Shown in pieces: positions 28,080 through 38,274 of a DNA stretch of 64,000 nt. A program made the translations under genes and the position numbers. Position 1 is the stretch's first letter; each line of letters opens with the position of its first letter. The notes under the pieces were generated by a model. The model saw only the letters and a program-made list of their open reading frames with translations. It was not told the origin of the DNA and searched no databases. This DNA is from Alphaproteobacteria bacterium (GTDB taxonomy: Bacteria > Pseudomonadota > Alphaproteobacteria > DSM-16000 > Inquilinaceae): the NCBI GenBank assembly GCA_028277405.1, contig JANQGH010000066.1:62001-126000 (forward strand), written 5' to 3'.

Positions 28080-28481
28080 ATGGATCAGTTCGCCCCGCAT
28101 CGTCTTGATGAACCGGTCGCGCGTTTGGGCGTGCGACACTTGTTTGTGCGCGACCTCGTGGTTCCCGCCCGCATCGGCATCTACGATCATGAAAAGGCCG
28201 CCTCCCAGCGGGTGCGGCTCAATCTCGATCTGGCGGTCGAGGAAGGCAACGGCGACGACCGGATCGAGGCCGTGGTCAGCTACGAGCCCTTCGTGACGGC
28301 GGCGCGCCAACTGGCGCTGGAGGCCCATAGCGAGCTGGTTGAGACCTTGGCGGAAAAGCTGGCGGCGTTTTGCCTGCAAGACCGGCGCGTGCTCGCCGCC
28401 CGGGTGCGGGTTGAAAAGCTGGACGTCTTCGACGATGCCGGATCGGTCGGCGTCGAGATCGAACGGCGCCAAAGCGCCTAA
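28080..28481 (+). CDS. folB: Dihydroneopterin aldolase (FolB family)
   Basis: A 133-residue FolB-like protein, which in folate synthesis splits dihydroneopterin to 6-hydroxymethyl-dihydropterin and glycolaldehyde. Visible features: '[20 protein letters not shown]' as the usual first strand and loop, a conserved Tyr-Glu segment 'VVSYEPFV', and '[28 protein letters not shown]' with the active-site Lys (EKL and VEKL). Some residues differ from classical FolB, and related enzymes act in tetrahydromonapterin metabolism, so the substrate is inferred. It starts 49 bases after ccrM and its 3' end overlaps rnhA by four bases. Confidence 0.85.
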   Translation: MDQFAPHRLDEPVARLGVRHLFVRDLVVPARIGIYDHEKAASQRVRLNLDLAVEEGNGDDRIEAVVSYEPFVTAARQLALEAHSELVETLAEKLAAFCLQDRRVLAARVRVEKLDVFDDAGSVGVEIERRQSA

Positions 28482-28933
28482 CCGGCTCCGGCGCTCCGCA
28501 TCTCCACGATTGCCTGGCGGGCCAAAGCGTCGGCTCTCTCGTTCTCCTCGTGGCCCGCATGGCCCTTTACCCAGCGCCAGTCGATCCGGTGCTTGCCGAT
28601 TGCCTGTTCCAGCCGCTGCCAGAGATCGACATTCTTCACCGGCTTCTTCGCGGCCGTCCGCCAGCCATTGGCGCGCCATCCGGCTAGCCATTGGGTGATG
28701 CCGTTTTTGACATAGGCGCTGTCGGTCGTGAGCACCACGCGCATGGGGCGTTTCAGGCTTTCCAGCGCGCTGATCGCCGCCATCAACTCCATGCGGTTGT
28801 TGGTCGTCTCCGGCTCGCCGCCATTCAGCTCCTTCTCATGGCCCTTCCAGCGCAGGATGGCGCCCCAGCCGCCGGGACCCGGATTGCCAGAACAGGCGCC
28901 GTCGGTGAAGATCTCGACCACGTTGTCGGTCAT
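28478..28933 (-). CDS. rnhA: Ribonuclease HI
   Basis: RNase HI degrades the RNA strand of RNA-DNA hybrids. The 151-residue enzyme carries all four acidic residues in order: Asp in '[18 protein letters not shown]', Glu in '[12 protein letters not shown]', Asp in '[15 protein letters not shown]' and the last Asp in '[15 protein letters not shown]'. ATG 28933 overlaps the TGA of thrB (ATGA). It is the last gene of the ispH-kamA-like-thrB-rnhA set, so its expression is probably coupled to that operon. Confidence 0.97.
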   Translation of the reverse strand: MTDNVVEIFTDGACSGNPGPGGWGAILRWKGHEKELNGGEPETTNNRMELMAAISALESLKRPMRVVLTTDSAYVKNGITQWLAGWRANGWRTAAKKPVKNVDLWQRLEQAIGKHRIDWRWVKGHAGHEENERADALARQAIVEMRSAGAG

Positions 28934-29895
28934 GCTTCCAGGCCATAGGCGGCGGGGCTGGAGACGCCCTGATGGAACCGAAGCTTGGCCCAGTATTCCA
29001 GCGGGTCTTTCGGCTTTACCAGGGCGCCCGCCGGCGTGTTCAGCCAGTCGTAAAGCCGGGTCAGCAAGAAGCGCAGGGCGCTGCCGCGCGCCAACAGAGG
29101 CAGGGCGTTCAGTTCGGTCATCGAGAACGGCCGGCGCGCCCGATAGGACGACAACAACAGCTTGGCCTTGGTGACGTTGAAGGCGCGGTCGGGCTCGAAG
29201 CACCAGGCGTTGAGGCAGATGGCAACGTCATAGGCAAAGGCGTCCGTGCAAGCGAAGTAGAAATCGATCAGGCCGGTCAGGCGGTCGCGCTGAAAGAAGA
29301 CATTGTCCGGAAACAGGTCCGCGTGGATGACCCCGGCGGGCAGATCGGCGGGCCAATTGGCCTCGATCCAGTCCAGTTCACGCGACAGTGCGTCAGCCAG
29401 ATCGGGCTTGACTTCATCGGCGCGGTCCAGGCAGGCGTCCAGTAGCGGCCGCCAGCCGGCAACGGAAAGGTCGTTCGGCCGGGCCATGGGAAAGTCCTGG
29501 CCGGCAATGTGCATTTCCGCCAGTGCCGCGCCGACCTCGGCGCAATGGGGCGGCCGGATGCGTTTCGGCCACATGCCGGAAAGAAAGGTGATGATCGCCG
29601 CCGGCCGACCAGCCAGCGTATGCAGCGACTGTCCGTCGGGCGCCTTCACGGGTACCGGACACGCGACACCCTTGGCCGCCAGATGTTCCATCAGGCCCAG
29701 AAAGAACGGCAAATCGGCCTCGTTCACCCGCTTCTCGTAAAGGGTCAGAATGAACTGGCCGGCCTCGGCGACCATCAGATAGTTGGAGTTCTCAACGCCC
29801 TCGGCGATGCCCTTCAACGACAGCACCTCGCCCAACCCGTAAAGGGTGGCGAACTCGGCGACCTCTTCGTCGGAAACATCGGTATAGACGGCCAT
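28930..29895 (-). CDS. thrB: Homoserine kinase (APH-fold ThrB type)
   Basis: Phosphorylates homoserine for threonine synthesis; thrC lies at 52 kb. The 321-residue protein belongs to the aminoglycoside-phosphotransferase-like form of homoserine kinase common in Proteobacteria, not the GHMP form. It starts '[20 protein letters not shown]', has 'GVENSNYLM', '[10 protein letters not shown]', the catalytic loop '[14 protein letters not shown]' and the metal-binding '[19 protein letters not shown]'. It is followed by rnhA with an ATGA overlap and preceded by the KamA/EpmB-like gene with 33 bases between. Confidence 0.96.
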   Translation of the reverse strand: MAVYTDVSDEEVAEFATLYGLGEVLSLKGIAEGVENSNYLMVAEAGQFILTLYEKRVNEADLPFFLGLMEHLAAKGVACPVPVKAPDGQSLHTLAGRPAAIITFLSGMWPKRIRPPHCAEVGAALAEMHIAGQDFPMARPNDLSVAGWRPLLDACLDRADEVKPDLADALSRELDWIEANWPADLPAGVIHADLFPDNVFFQRDRLTGLIDFYFACTDAFAYDVAICLNAWCFEPDRAFNVTKAKLLLSSYRARRPFSMTELNALPLLARGSALRFLLTRLYDWLNTPAGALVKPKDPLEYWAKLRFHQGVSSPAAYGLEA

Positions 29896-29928
29896 GGCGC
29901 GCGACAGTGGCGGTATCGACCGCGCCGG

Positions 29929-30942
29929 TCAACGGTCGCGGGTCACGGTTTCTGCCGAATGCTCGATGCCGAGGTCATAGCACGGGCCGATCGGCCGCTT
30001 GCCGCTGCCGTCCGGCGGATCGACCACATAGGTCGGCTGGCACAGCCCGGACACCGCACCCCGCAGCGCACGCATCAAACGCTGGCCCTCGGCAATGGTC
30101 GTGCGGAAATGGGACGTGCCCGGCGCCAGATCGCCCTGGTGCAGGTAATAGGGCTTGACCCGCGCCTTGACCAGCGCGCGGAACAGGTCGGCCAACACCA
30201 ACGCGTCGTCGTTGATCCCTTTCAACAAGACCGTCTGGCTGACCAGGGGCAGGCCGGCATCGGCGAAGCGGCCGATCGCCGCAAGCGCGTCAGCCGTCAA
30301 TTCGCGCGAATGGTTGACGTGCAGCGCCGTCCAGATGGTTTTGGAGGACACGGACAGCGCCCCGATCATTTCAGCCGTCACGCGCCGTGGATCGACCACC
30401 GGCACGCGTGTATGGAGCCGAACGACAGCGACATGGTCGATCGTGTCCAACCGTTCCAGCAGTGCAGAGAGCCGGCGCGGCGACAGGATCAGCGGGTCGC
30501 CGCCGGTCAGGATGACCTCCCAGATGTCCGGACGGTCGGCGATGTACCCGACCGCCGTGTTCAAGGCAGCATCGTCGAGGCTGTCGCCACCGGGGCCGAC
30601 CATTTCGCGCCGAAAGCAAAAACGGCAATAGACCGGGCACGCGTGCACCGCCTTCAAGAGGACCCGATCCGGATAGCGATGGACGATGCCCGGGACCGGG
30701 CTGTGGACCTGGTCGGCGATGGGATCGTCACGCTCCTCTTGCGTGCGCGTCAGCTCCATCGGGCTCGGCACGAACTGGCGCGCGATCGGGTCATCCGGGT
30801 CGGTTGGATCGATCAGGTCGGCAACGGCAGGCGTGATCGCGACGGCATAGCGGTCGGCAACCGCCTTCACGTCCGCGCGTTGCCCGCTGGAGACCAGGCC
30901 CGCCGCGACCAAGTCGTCGGCGGACCGCAAGGTGCGCCTCAT
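29929..30942 (-). CDS. KamA/EpmB-family radical SAM lysine 2,3-aminomutase-like protein
   Basis: A 337-residue radical SAM, PLP-dependent aminomutase-like enzyme: cluster motif '[15 protein letters not shown]', '[20 protein letters not shown]', '[14 protein letters not shown]', 'HVNHSRELT', '[15 protein letters not shown]' and '[17 protein letters not shown]'. Its length matches EpmB (which makes beta-lysine for elongation factor P) more than the longer catabolic KamA, which has an extra C-terminal part. No efp or epmA gene is in the window, so the EF-P role is an inference. ATG 30942 overlaps the ispH stop by four bases. It is inserted within the usual ispH-thrB-rnhA order. Confidence 0.88.
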   Translation of the reverse strand: MRRTLRSADDLVAAGLVSSGQRADVKAVADRYAVAITPAVADLIDPTDPDDPIARQFVPSPMELTRTQEERDDPIADQVHSPVPGIVHRYPDRVLLKAVHACPVYCRFCFRREMVGPGGDSLDDAALNTAVGYIADRPDIWEVILTGGDPLILSPRRLSALLERLDTIDHVAVVRLHTRVPVVDPRRVTAEMIGALSVSSKTIWTALHVNHSRELTADALAAIGRFADAGLPLVSQTVLLKGINDDALVLADLFRALVKARVKPYYLHQGDLAPGTSHFRTTIAEGQRLMRALRGAVSGLCQPTYVVDPPDGSGKRPIGPCYDLGIEHSAETVTRDR

Positions 30943-31904
30943 GCCTGTGCCAGAACCTTGGGCAGCTTGAAGACGACGTCCTCGCGCGCGATTTCGACCT
31001 CTTGCATCGAAACGTCGTAACGTTCGCTGCAAGCCTGGACGACCTCGTCGACCAGTACCTCCGGTGCCGAAGCGCCGGCCGTTATGCCAAGCGTGCCGAC
31101 GCCGTCGAGCCAACGCCAATCGATGGCGCTGGCGCGCGCGATCAGTGCCGCCTTGTCACAGCCCTGGCGCAAGGCGACCTCCACCAGACGTTTGGAGTTG
31201 GACGAGTTCTCCGCGCCGATCACCAGCATGGCCTGGCACCGCGCCGCGATGGCCTTGACCGCTTCCTGGCGGTTGGTGGTGGCGTAGCAGATATCCTCCT
31301 TGCGGGGTGCCTCGATGTTCGGAAACCGGCGCTGCAGGATGGCAATGATGTCGGCGGTGTCATCGACCGACAGGGTCGTTTGCGTGACATAGGCGAGCCT
31401 GCCATCGGAGGGAACGTCTAGCGCCTCGGCATTCTCGACCGTCTCGACCAGCGTAACCGCGCCGGGCGGCAGTTGGCCCATGGTGCCGATGACCTCCGGA
31501 TGCCCGGCATGGCCGATCAGGATGATGCGACAGCCATTCTTGTGATGGCGTTCCGCCTCGCGGTGCACCTTGCTGACCAGGGGGCACGTCGCATCGACGT
31601 AAAACAGGTTGCGCCGTTCGGCCTCCGCCGGCACCGATTTCGGCACCCCGTGGGCGGAAAACACGACGGGCACGTCCGCCGGCACCTCGTCCAGTTCCTC
31701 GACGAAGACGGCGCCCTTGGCCTCCAGGTTTTCGACGACAAACCGGTTGTGCACGATCTCGTGCCGGACATAGACCGGCGCCCCGAACTGCTCCAGCGCC
31801 CGTTCGACGATCTGGATGGCCCGGTCAACGCCCGCGCAAAAGCCGCGCGGCGCGGCCAGCAGGATGGTCAGGCGCTGTCGGCTGGCGGGCACCGGGTCGG
31901 TCAC
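30939..31904 (-). CDS. ispH: 4-hydroxy-3-methylbut-2-enyl diphosphate reductase
   Basis: Last enzyme of the MEP isoprenoid pathway, giving IPP and DMAPP with a [4Fe-4S] cluster. Three conserved cysteines are present: '[13 protein letters not shown]', '[15 protein letters not shown]' and '[12 protein letters not shown]'. Also seen are '[16 protein letters not shown]', '[10 protein letters not shown]', '[14 protein letters not shown]' and '[11 protein letters not shown]'. I start at GTG 31904 (321 residues) with GGGGA eight bases upstream. The open frame reaches TTG 31949, which would add 15 residues of no conserved character. It heads the operon with the KamA-like gene, thrB and rnhA. Confidence 0.96.
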   Translation of the reverse strand: MTDPVPASRQRLTILLAAPRGFCAGVDRAIQIVERALEQFGAPVYVRHEIVHNRFVVENLEAKGAVFVEELDEVPADVPVVFSAHGVPKSVPAEAERRNLFYVDATCPLVSKVHREAERHHKNGCRIILIGHAGHPEVIGTMGQLPPGAVTLVETVENAEALDVPSDGRLAYVTQTTLSVDDTADIIAILQRRFPNIEAPRKEDICYATTNRQEAVKAIAARCQAMLVIGAENSSNSKRLVEVALRQGCDKAALIARASAIDWRWLDGVGTLGITAGASAPEVLVDEVVQACSERYDVSMQEVEIAREDVVFKLPKVLAQA

Positions 31905-31983
31905 GGCCCTTGTCCCCGAACCGATCAATCCCCTAGAGTCTTCCTCCAACTCCGATCCCCTTGTTTGATAGGAACAGCGCGCG

Positions 31984-32580
31984 ATGACCGACGCTCAGAA
32001 CCACAATATAGGCTCTTTCGGCCGAAAATCCGCGCGGATAACCTGGTCCGGTCTTCTTGTCGCGCTCAGCCTCGTTTTGGCGGCCTGTGGCGGCGGTCGC
32101 GACGAGGCCGAACAGCAGGTAGTCTTCGAATCGCCGCCGGCACCGCCGACCGGCTGCCCGAACGTTTCGGTTCTGGCTGGTGCTGAGTCGGTGACGCAGT
32201 TCCGGCCGGGCGGCGGTACCGGCCCGTCGAACGTTACGGCGCGCGGGCTGATCGGCGACTTTGTGGGCGAATGCACCTATGCGGAAAACTCCGTCGTGGT
32301 CGATTTGGATCTGCCTATCATTGGCGCCACCGGCCCGGCGGGCGGCACCACGGCCGCCTACGAGTACTTCGTCGCGGTGCTCGGCCCCACCAACCGCTTG
32401 TTGGGCAAGGAAATCTTCGTCACCACGATCGACTTTGGCGACACAGGCAACGGCGCGGTGTTGGAAGAGCTGGAGCAGATGATCCCTCTGCCCAACGGTG
32501 CCGCGACGGGGAACCGCTACTCCATCCTGGTCGGGTTTCAACTGACGCCGCAGCAATTGCAATACAACCGGGCGCTCTAG
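31984..32580 (+). CDS. Predicted lipoprotein
   Basis: A 198-residue protein with an N-terminal hydrophobic stretch '[15 protein letters not shown]' and a lipobox LAAC with C35 as the lipidated residue. The mature part contains '[20 protein letters not shown]' and '[20 protein letters not shown]', with two cysteines that could form a disulfide, and a beta-rich composition. I do not recognise a characterised domain; proteins of this look are seen in other Alphaproteobacteria. Residue 36 is Gly, so outer membrane sorting is possible. AGGAACAG precedes the ATG. It is divergent from ispH. Confidence 0.75.
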   Translation: MTDAQNHNIGSFGRKSARITWSGLLVALSLVLAACGGGRDEAEQQVVFESPPAPPTGCPNVSVLAGAESVTQFRPGGGTGPSNVTARGLIGDFVGECTYAENSVVVDLDLPIIGATGPAGGTTAAYEYFVAVLGPTNRLLGKEIFVTTIDFGDTGNGAVLEELEQMIPLPNGAATGNRYSILVGFQLTPQQLQYNRAL

Positions 32581-32599
32581 GATATCGCGGCAGCTTCAT

Positions 32600-32627
32600 T
32601 TGACATTTGCCTGTGTCGGGTTAGCCT
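32600..32627 (+). promoter_or_regulatory. Putative promoter of the gcv operon
   Basis: TTGACA (32600-32605), a perfect -35, is followed after 16 bases by TAGCCT (32622-32627) as a weak -10. Transcription would begin near 32634, about 42 bases before the first glycine aptamer, which is a sensible layout for a riboswitch leader. Confidence 0.5.
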
Positions 32628-32675
32628 TTGCGCCAGTCAAGGTTTGTGGGTAGAAGAACCAAGCCTATGACCCTT

Positions 32676-32876
32676 GCGGGAGAGAGCGGACGGCTGGAAA
32701 GGCCGCGCCGTCGCCGAAGGAGCAACCGCCCCGGAAACTCTCAGGCACAAAGGACCGCAAGGGGAGGCACTCTGGAAAGCAGCCGGAACCAAGGATCCGG
32801 CTCACCGACGGAGTAAACCCGGGCCGAATCGCCGCGAGAGCGGTTGGTGCGGGTGAATCTCTCAGGTCTACGACAG
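32676..32876 (+). promoter_or_regulatory. Tandem glycine riboswitch
   Basis: Two consecutive glycine aptamers precede gcvT. The first (about 32676-32758) starts GCGGGAGAG and includes 'GCCGAAGGAGCAACC', 'GGAAACTCTCAGGCA' and 'AAAGGACCGC'. The second (about 32760-32876) includes 'GGCACTCTGGAAAGCAG', 'CACCGACGGAGTAAACCC' and 'GGGTGAATCTCTCAGGT'. These conserved blocks and their order are the hallmark of the gcvT RNA motif. Glycine binding normally turns on the downstream cleavage-system genes. A short hairpin (GACAG...CTGTC, 32872-32885) follows, about 45 bases before the gcvT start. Confidence 0.93.
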
Positions 32877-32931
32877 TGGGGCTGTCGGCGGTGGCCATTC
32901 GGGTCCCGCCCCTGTCGGAGGGCCGGAGACC

Positions 32932-34050
32932 GTGTCGCAAGACCACGATGTTCAAGATCTGAAGCGTACGCCGCTGCACGGCCTGCACCTGTCGCTGGGC
33001 GGCAAGATGGTGCCGTTCGCGGGCTACGACATGCCCGTTCAGTATCCAAGCGGCATTCTGAAGGAGCACCTGCACACGCGCGACGCGGCCGGACTGTTCG
33101 ACGTCTCGCATATGGGCCAGGCGGCCCTTGTCGGGCCGGACGTTGCGGCCGCCTTGGAAACGCTGGTGCCCGGCGACATTCAAGCCCTGGGCCATGGCCG
33201 CATGCGCTACACCCAGTTGACCAACGAGGCCGGCGGCATCCTGGACGACCTGATGGTCACCAAGCTGGCCGACGACCGGTTGTGGCTGGTGGTGAACGCG
33301 GCCTGCAAAGTCAACGACTTTGCCCTGATCGAAGGCGCCCTCGACGGTCGCGCCAGCCTCGAACGGGCCGAGGATCGCGCCCTTCTCGCCCTGCAGGGGC
33401 CGAAGGCGGCGGATGTGCTGAGCCGTCTGGCCCCCGATGCCGCCACCCTGCCCTTCATGACGATGGCGGAACTGGATGTCGCGGGCACGCCCGCCCTTGT
33501 CTCGCGCTCCGGCTATACCGGCGAGGACGGGTACGAGATCTCGGTCGCAGCCGACGATGCCGAAGACTTGGCCAAGCTCTTGCTGGCCCAGGACGCGGTC
33601 GCACCGATCGGCCTGGGTGCGCGCGATTCGCTGCGTCTGGAAGCCGGCTTGTGCCTTTATGGCCACGACATCGATGAGGCCACGACGCCCGTCGAGGCGG
33701 CCCTGGTCTGGAGTATCTCCAAGCGACGGCGGGCGGAGGGCGGTTTCCCGGGGGCCGAGACCATCCAGCGTCAGCTAGCTGATGGGCCGCAGCGACGTCG
33801 GGTCGGTATCAGGCCGGACGGCAAGGCACCGGCGCGCGAAGGCACGCCGATCATGAAGGATGGCCAGGCGATCGGCACCGTCACCAGCGGCGGGTTCGGC
33901 CCGACCGTGTCCGGCCCCGTGGCCATGGGCTATGTCGAGACGGCCCATGCGGCGGCCGACACGGAAATCGACTTGGAGGTGCGCGGCAAGGCCTTGCCGG
34001 GGCGGACGGCCAAGTTGCCCTTTGTGCCCCAACGATACTATCGCGGTTGA
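32932..34050 (+). CDS. gcvT: Glycine cleavage system aminomethyltransferase (T protein)
   Basis: T protein transfers the methylene group from the aminomethyl-lipoyl arm of H protein to tetrahydrofolate, releasing ammonia. The 372-residue product shows '[20 protein letters not shown]', 'FDVSHMGQ', '[20 protein letters not shown]', 'ALQGPKA', '[12 protein letters not shown]', '[20 protein letters not shown]' with the catalytic Asp, and '[17 protein letters not shown]'. The start is GTG at 32932. It is first in gcvT-gcvH-gcvPA-gcvPB, all under the glycine riboswitch upstream. Confidence 0.97.
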   Translation: MSQDHDVQDLKRTPLHGLHLSLGGKMVPFAGYDMPVQYPSGILKEHLHTRDAAGLFDVSHMGQAALVGPDVAAALETLVPGDIQALGHGRMRYTQLTNEAGGILDDLMVTKLADDRLWLVVNAACKVNDFALIEGALDGRASLERAEDRALLALQGPKAADVLSRLAPDAATLPFMTMAELDVAGTPALVSRSGYTGEDGYEISVAADDAEDLAKLLLAQDAVAPIGLGARDSLRLEAGLCLYGHDIDEATTPVEAALVWSISKRRRAEGGFPGAETIQRQLADGPQRRRVGIRPDGKAPAREGTPIMKDGQAIGTVTSGGFGPTVSGPVAMGYVETAHAAADTEIDLEVRGKALPGRTAKLPFVPQRYYRG

Positions 34051-34075
34051 GCAGAGTGAGGAGGCGATCGGAAGC

Positions 34076-34447
34076 ATGTTGAAGTTCACCGAGGATCACG
34101 AATGGGTGCGGGTCGAGGGCGAGATCGGCACCGTCGGCATCAGCGACTACGCCCAGGAACAGCTAGGCGACGTCGTGTTCGTGGAGTTGCCGGATATCGG
34201 CAAGACCATCGCCAAGGGCGACGAGGCGGCCGTGGTGGAATCGGTCAAGGCGGCCAGCGAGGTCTATGCCCCCGTCGAGGGCGAGGTGACGCAAGTCAAC
34301 GAGGCGCTGAACGACAATCCAGGCCTGATCAACAGCGACGCCCAGGGCGATGGCTGGTTCCTCAAGATCAAGGTGACGGATGCCTCGCAGCTTGAGGCCC
34401 TGATGGACGAGGCAGCGTACAAAGCCTACGTCGAGGGGCTGGGCTGA
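34076..34447 (+). CDS. gcvH: Glycine cleavage system H protein
   Basis: H protein carries the lipoyl arm shuttling between P, T and L proteins. The 123 residues include '[20 protein letters not shown]', '[17 protein letters not shown]' and the lipoylation site K58 in '[15 protein letters not shown]', then '[20 protein letters not shown]'. ATG 34076 lies 25 bases after the gcvT stop with GAGGAGG-like sequence upstream. Its TGA overlaps the gcvPA ATG by one base (TGATG), so translation is likely coupled. Confidence 0.98.
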   Translation: MLKFTEDHEWVRVEGEIGTVGISDYAQEQLGDVVFVELPDIGKTIAKGDEAAVVESVKAASEVYAPVEGEVTQVNEALNDNPGLINSDAQGDGWFLKIKVTDASQLEALMDEAAYKAYVEGLG

Positions 34448-35799
34448 TGCGCTATCTGCCCCATACGGCGGCGGATCGGACCGCGATGCTGGCGGCGATC
34501 GGGGTCGACAGCATCGACGATCTGTTCAAGGACGTGCCCGCCGGCGCCCTTCTGTCGGGCCCGATCGACGGGCTGCCGCCCCATGAGGGCGAGTTGGGGG
34601 TTGAGCGCGCCCTCGGCCGCATGGCGGCGCGCAACGTGCCGGCTGGCTCCGTACCCAGTTTCCTGGGCGCCGGCGCCTATCGCCACCACGTGCCGGCCAG
34701 CGTCGATTATCTGATCCAGCGCGGCGAATTCCTGACCGCCTACACGCCCTACCAGCCCGAGGTCAGCCAAGGCACGCTGCAGACCCTGTTCGAGTTCCAG
34801 ACCCAGGTTGCCGCGATTACGGGCATGGAGGTCGCCAACGCATCGATGTATGACGGCGCCACCGCCTGTGCCGAAGCGGTGATGATGGCCGCGCGGCTGA
34901 CCCGTCGCGACCGGACCGTCTTCTCAGGCGGCGTCCATCCGCACTATCGCGACGTCACGCGCAACCTTGTCGACTTTACCGGCGGCACGCTGGTCGAGGC
35001 GGATCCCGATCCGACGGGCACGGAGACGCTGCTGGACCTTTTGGACGACCAGACCGCCTGTGTCGTGGTGCAGAACCCGACCCTGTTCGGCCAAGTCGCT
35101 GATCTTTCCGAACTGGCTGACGCCTGCCATGCCAAGGGCGCCTTGCTGGTGGTCGTGGTCACGGAGGTCGTGTCGCTGGGCCTGATGACGCCGCCGGGCG
35201 ATATGGGCGCGGATATTGTCGTCGCCGAGGGCCAGTCGATCGGCAACAGCCTCAATTTCGGCGGCCCGTATGTCGGCCTGTTCGCGACCCGCCAGCGCTT
35301 TGTGCGGCAAATGCCCGGGCGACTGTGCGGCCAGACGGTGGACGCCGACGGCAAGCGCGGCTTCGTGCTGACCCTGTCGACGCGCGAACAGCACATCCGG
35401 CGCGAAAAGGCGACCAGCAACATCTGCACCAACAGTGGTCTATGCGCGCTGGCCTTCACCATTCATCTCACCTTGCTGGGCGAAACCGGTTTCCACCGGC
35501 TGGCCGAACTGAACCACGAACTGGCGATTGCCGCCGCCGACAGGTTGAGTTCGATCGACGGTGTCTCGGTGCTGAACAGCGGCTTCTTCAACGAGTTCAC
35601 GATCAGCCTTCCAGGGCCGGCGGCATCCATTGTCGATCGCCTGGCAGAAGAGCCGATCTTGGCGGGTGTGCCGGTCAGCCGGCTTTATCGCGACCGGCCG
35701 GATCTGGCCCCACTGCTGCTGGTGGCAGTGACCGAAACCACGACCGAAGACGATATAGAGCGGCTGGCCATCGCGCTGGGGCGGGAGGTGGCGCAATGA
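34447..35799 (+). CDS. gcvPA: Glycine dehydrogenase (decarboxylating) subunit 1
   Basis: N-terminal half of the split P protein, which with subunit 2 decarboxylates glycine using PLP. The 450-residue product has '[20 protein letters not shown]', '[20 protein letters not shown]', '[20 protein letters not shown]', '[10 protein letters not shown]' and '[20 protein letters not shown]'. The true PLP lysine is in subunit 2. Overlaps gcvH by one base and gcvPB by four, consistent with a fixed subunit ratio. The two-gene P protein occurs in many bacteria, unlike the fused form in E. coli. Confidence 0.97.
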   Translation: MRYLPHTAADRTAMLAAIGVDSIDDLFKDVPAGALLSGPIDGLPPHEGELGVERALGRMAARNVPAGSVPSFLGAGAYRHHVPASVDYLIQRGEFLTAYTPYQPEVSQGTLQTLFEFQTQVAAITGMEVANASMYDGATACAEAVMMAARLTRRDRTVFSGGVHPHYRDVTRNLVDFTGGTLVEADPDPTGTETLLDLLDDQTACVVVQNPTLFGQVADLSELADACHAKGALLVVVVTEVVSLGLMTPPGDMGADIVVAEGQSIGNSLNFGGPYVGLFATRQRFVRQMPGRLCGQTVDADGKRGFVLTLSTREQHIRREKATSNICTNSGLCALAFTIHLTLLGETGFHRLAELNHELAIAAADRLSSIDGVSVLNSGFFNEFTISLPGPAASIVDRLAEEPILAGVPVSRLYRDRPDLAPLLLVAVTETTTEDDIERLAIALGREVAQ

Positions 35800-37361
35800 A
35801 CCGGCAAGGACGGCCAACGCACACGCATGTCGGCAAAGGGCCGGAGGATACCTTCACCGGCGATCGCGGCCTGATGGCGGAGGCGAAGCTGATCTTCGAG
35901 CAGGACAGCCCCGGCGCCTGTGGTGTCGATCTGCCGCGCCGCGACGGTCCGGCATCGACCCGCCTCGGCAACGTGCCGGTCCGGTCGCATGTCGGCCTGC
36001 CGGACCTGGCAGAACCGAGGGCCGTGCGCCATTACACGCGGCTGAGCCAGAAGAACATGAGCATCGACGGGCAGATGTATCCGCTGGGCTCGTGCACCAT
36101 GAAGCACAATCCGCGGCTGAACGAGAAGCTGGCCCGCCTGCCCGGCTTCGCCGACCTGCACCCGCTGCAGCCCCTATCGACCGTGCAAGGCGCGTTGGAG
36201 CTGATCGACACCCTGGCCCACTGGCTGAAGACGTTGACCGGAATGCCGGCGGTCGCCATGTCGCCCGGTGCCGGCGCCCATGGGGAGCTGTGCGGCATGA
36301 TGGCCATCCGCGCGGCCATCGATGATCGCGGCGAGACAAGAACCCGCGTGCTGGTGCCGGAATCGGCGCACGGTACGAACCCCGCCACGGCCGCCGCGCT
36401 GGGCTTCACCGTCGACACCATCAAGGCGACGGATGACGGTCGCGTGGACCTCGCGGCTTTCAAGGATCGTTTGGGGCCGGACGTCGCGGCGATCATGCTG
36501 ACCAACCCCAACACCTGCGGCCTGTTCGAGCGGGACATCATCGACATCGCGGATGCCCTGCACGAGGCCGGTGGCTATTTCTACTGCGATGGCGCCAACT
36601 TCAACGCCATCGTCGGCAAGGTGCGGCCTGGCGACCTGGGCGTCGACGCCATGCACATCAACCTGCACAAGACGTTCTCCACGCCCCATGGCGGCGGCGG
36701 ACCGGGCTCGGGCCCCGTCGTGCTGTCGGACGCCCTGGCGCCCTTCGCGCCGGTGCCGTTCGTGGTGCATGGGCCGGACGGCTTCCGGCTGGTCGAACAT
36801 CACGGTCAGGATGGCGAGGCGGAGAAGAGCTTTGGCCGCATGAAGGGGTTTCACGGCCAGATGGGCATGTTCGTGCGCGCCCTGGCCTATATGCTCAGCC
36901 ACGGGGCCGACGGGCTGCGGCAGGCTTCCGAAGATGCCGTGCTCAACGCCAACTACGTGCTTGCGGGACTGCAGGACAAGCTGACGGCGTCCTTTCCCGG
37001 CCCGTGCATGCATGAGGCCCTGTTCGACGACCGGTTCCTGAAGGGCACCGGGGTCGGCACGCTGGATCTGGCCAAGGCCCTGATCGACGAGGGTTTCCAC
37101 CCCATGACCATGTACTTCCCGCTGGTCGTGCACGGCGCCTTGCTGATCGAGCCGACGGAAAGCGAGTCGCGCGAGACCCTGGACCGGTTCATCGCCACGC
37201 TGAGGCACCTGGCCGACCGCGCGCACGACGAAGACGGTGCAGAGGCGTTCTTGAGCGCGCCACACCATACGCCGCGCCGCCGCCTGGACGAAACAGCCGC
37301 GGCGCGCCAGCCGATCCTGCGCTGGACGCCGGAAACGACGCAGCAAGAGGCCGCCGAATAG
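35796..37361 (+). CDS. gcvPB: Glycine dehydrogenase (decarboxylating) subunit 2
   Basis: C-terminal half of the split P protein. The 521 residues include '[20 protein letters not shown]', '[18 protein letters not shown]', '[18 protein letters not shown]' and the PLP-binding K292 in '[20 protein letters not shown]'. The C-terminal tail carries '[20 protein letters not shown]', common in proteobacterial subunit 2. ATG 35796 overlaps the gcvPA stop (ATGA); the frame upstream to 35325 is a shadow of gcvPA. It is last in the operon; lpd for the L protein is not here. Confidence 0.97.
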   Translation: MNRQGRPTHTHVGKGPEDTFTGDRGLMAEAKLIFEQDSPGACGVDLPRRDGPASTRLGNVPVRSHVGLPDLAEPRAVRHYTRLSQKNMSIDGQMYPLGSCTMKHNPRLNEKLARLPGFADLHPLQPLSTVQGALELIDTLAHWLKTLTGMPAVAMSPGAGAHGELCGMMAIRAAIDDRGETRTRVLVPESAHGTNPATAAALGFTVDTIKATDDGRVDLAAFKDRLGPDVAAIMLTNPNTCGLFERDIIDIADALHEAGGYFYCDGANFNAIVGKVRPGDLGVDAMHINLHKTFSTPHGGGGPGSGPVVLSDALAPFAPVPFVVHGPDGFRLVEHHGQDGEAEKSFGRMKGFHGQMGMFVRALAYMLSHGADGLRQASEDAVLNANYVLAGLQDKLTASFPGPCMHEALFDDRFLKGTGVGTLDLAKALIDEGFHPMTMYFPLVVHGALLIEPTESESRETLDRFIATLRHLADRAHDEDGAEAFLSAPHHTPRRRLDETAAARQPILRWTPETTQQEAAE

Positions 37362-37385
37362 CGACGGCCGGCGCTCTGCCTGCGG

Positions 37386-38195
37386 TCAGCGATAGGTCGC
37401 TTGCGATTCGACGTCGAGGGTCGTCTGGCGAAACGCCATATCGGCCGGATCGAGATTTCCGGCCGGGCGGGGAAACGTTTCGAAGTGGCCGAAACGGTCG
37501 CGACCGGCCACCAGACAGGCCCAATCCTTCTCCGCGACGGTCTGGCGCATGGTGGGGGTGATGTAGCGGATGGCGTAGCCGATGCGTCGGTCGTCTGAGG
37601 TATTGGGCCGCGAACCGTGGAACGTCTTGCCGTGATGAAGCGAGAACTGGCCCGGCTGCAGCACCAGATCGACGGCCTGTGTCTCATCGACCGCTTCGAT
37701 CGCCTGGCCCCGCGACAACAGATTGTCATCGTCCCACGTGTCGCGGTGTTGCGCCCTATTAACCCGGTGCGTGCCCGGCACGACCCTCATGCAGCCGCTT
37801 TCCGGGGTGCTGGGTGAAAGAGCAAGCCAGGCTGTCACCTCCTCGCCGCCTTCCAGACCCCAATAGTGCAAGTCCTGATGCCAGGAGACGAATTTGGCGT
37901 CACCCGGTTCCTTGATGAAGAAACCCGCGCGCCAGCACATGGCGTCATCACCCAGTACGGCGCGGACGGCATCGACAATCTGGCGGTTGTGGATCAGATC
38001 ATAGGCGAACTGCAGCACGAACTGCGAGCTGCTCAGCAATACGCCCTTGATGAACTCGGGGTCGCTCGCCCGCTCGACGGCTTCAAGCCTCTGACGGCAG
38101 TCCGCAGCCTCGGCGGGGCTCATCGCCGTGATCGGCGCGACGTATCCGTGCTCGCGATACGCCCGCCCGATGCTGTCGGTGTTCCAGTCGTCCAT
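37386..38195 (-). CDS. Phytanoyl-CoA dioxygenase (PhyH) family protein
   Basis: A 269-residue Fe(II)/2-oxoglutarate-dependent oxygenase-type protein. The iron triad appears as H106-x-D108 in 'SWHQDLHYWGL' with the distal H193 in 'HHGKTFHGSRPNTS', followed by 'RRIGYAIRYI', whose Arg would bind 2-oxoglutarate. 'SGCMRVVPGTHRV' is also typical of the family. Members hydroxylate many small molecules and the substrate here is unknown. ATG 38195 is chosen as the start of conserved-looking sequence; the open frame continues to 38270. It lies 79 bases downstream of atpF on the same strand and converges on gcvPB. Confidence 0.87.
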   Translation of the reverse strand: MDDWNTDSIGRAYREHGYVAPITAMSPAEAADCRQRLEAVERASDPEFIKGVLLSSSQFVLQFAYDLIHNRQIVDAVRAVLGDDAMCWRAGFFIKEPGDAKFVSWHQDLHYWGLEGGEEVTAWLALSPSTPESGCMRVVPGTHRVNRAQHRDTWDDDNLLSRGQAIEAVDETQAVDLVLQPGQFSLHHGKTFHGSRPNTSDDRRIGYAIRYITPTMRQTVAEKDWACLVAGRDRFGHFETFPRPAGNLDPADMAFRQTTLDVESQATYR

Positions 38196-38274
38196 CGGCG
38201 CCAGCTTGCGTCCCGGCGGTGCCTCGGTCAAGCCGACGCACCGTATCCGGGTTGACGCCCCTGCCGCCAAGCCG

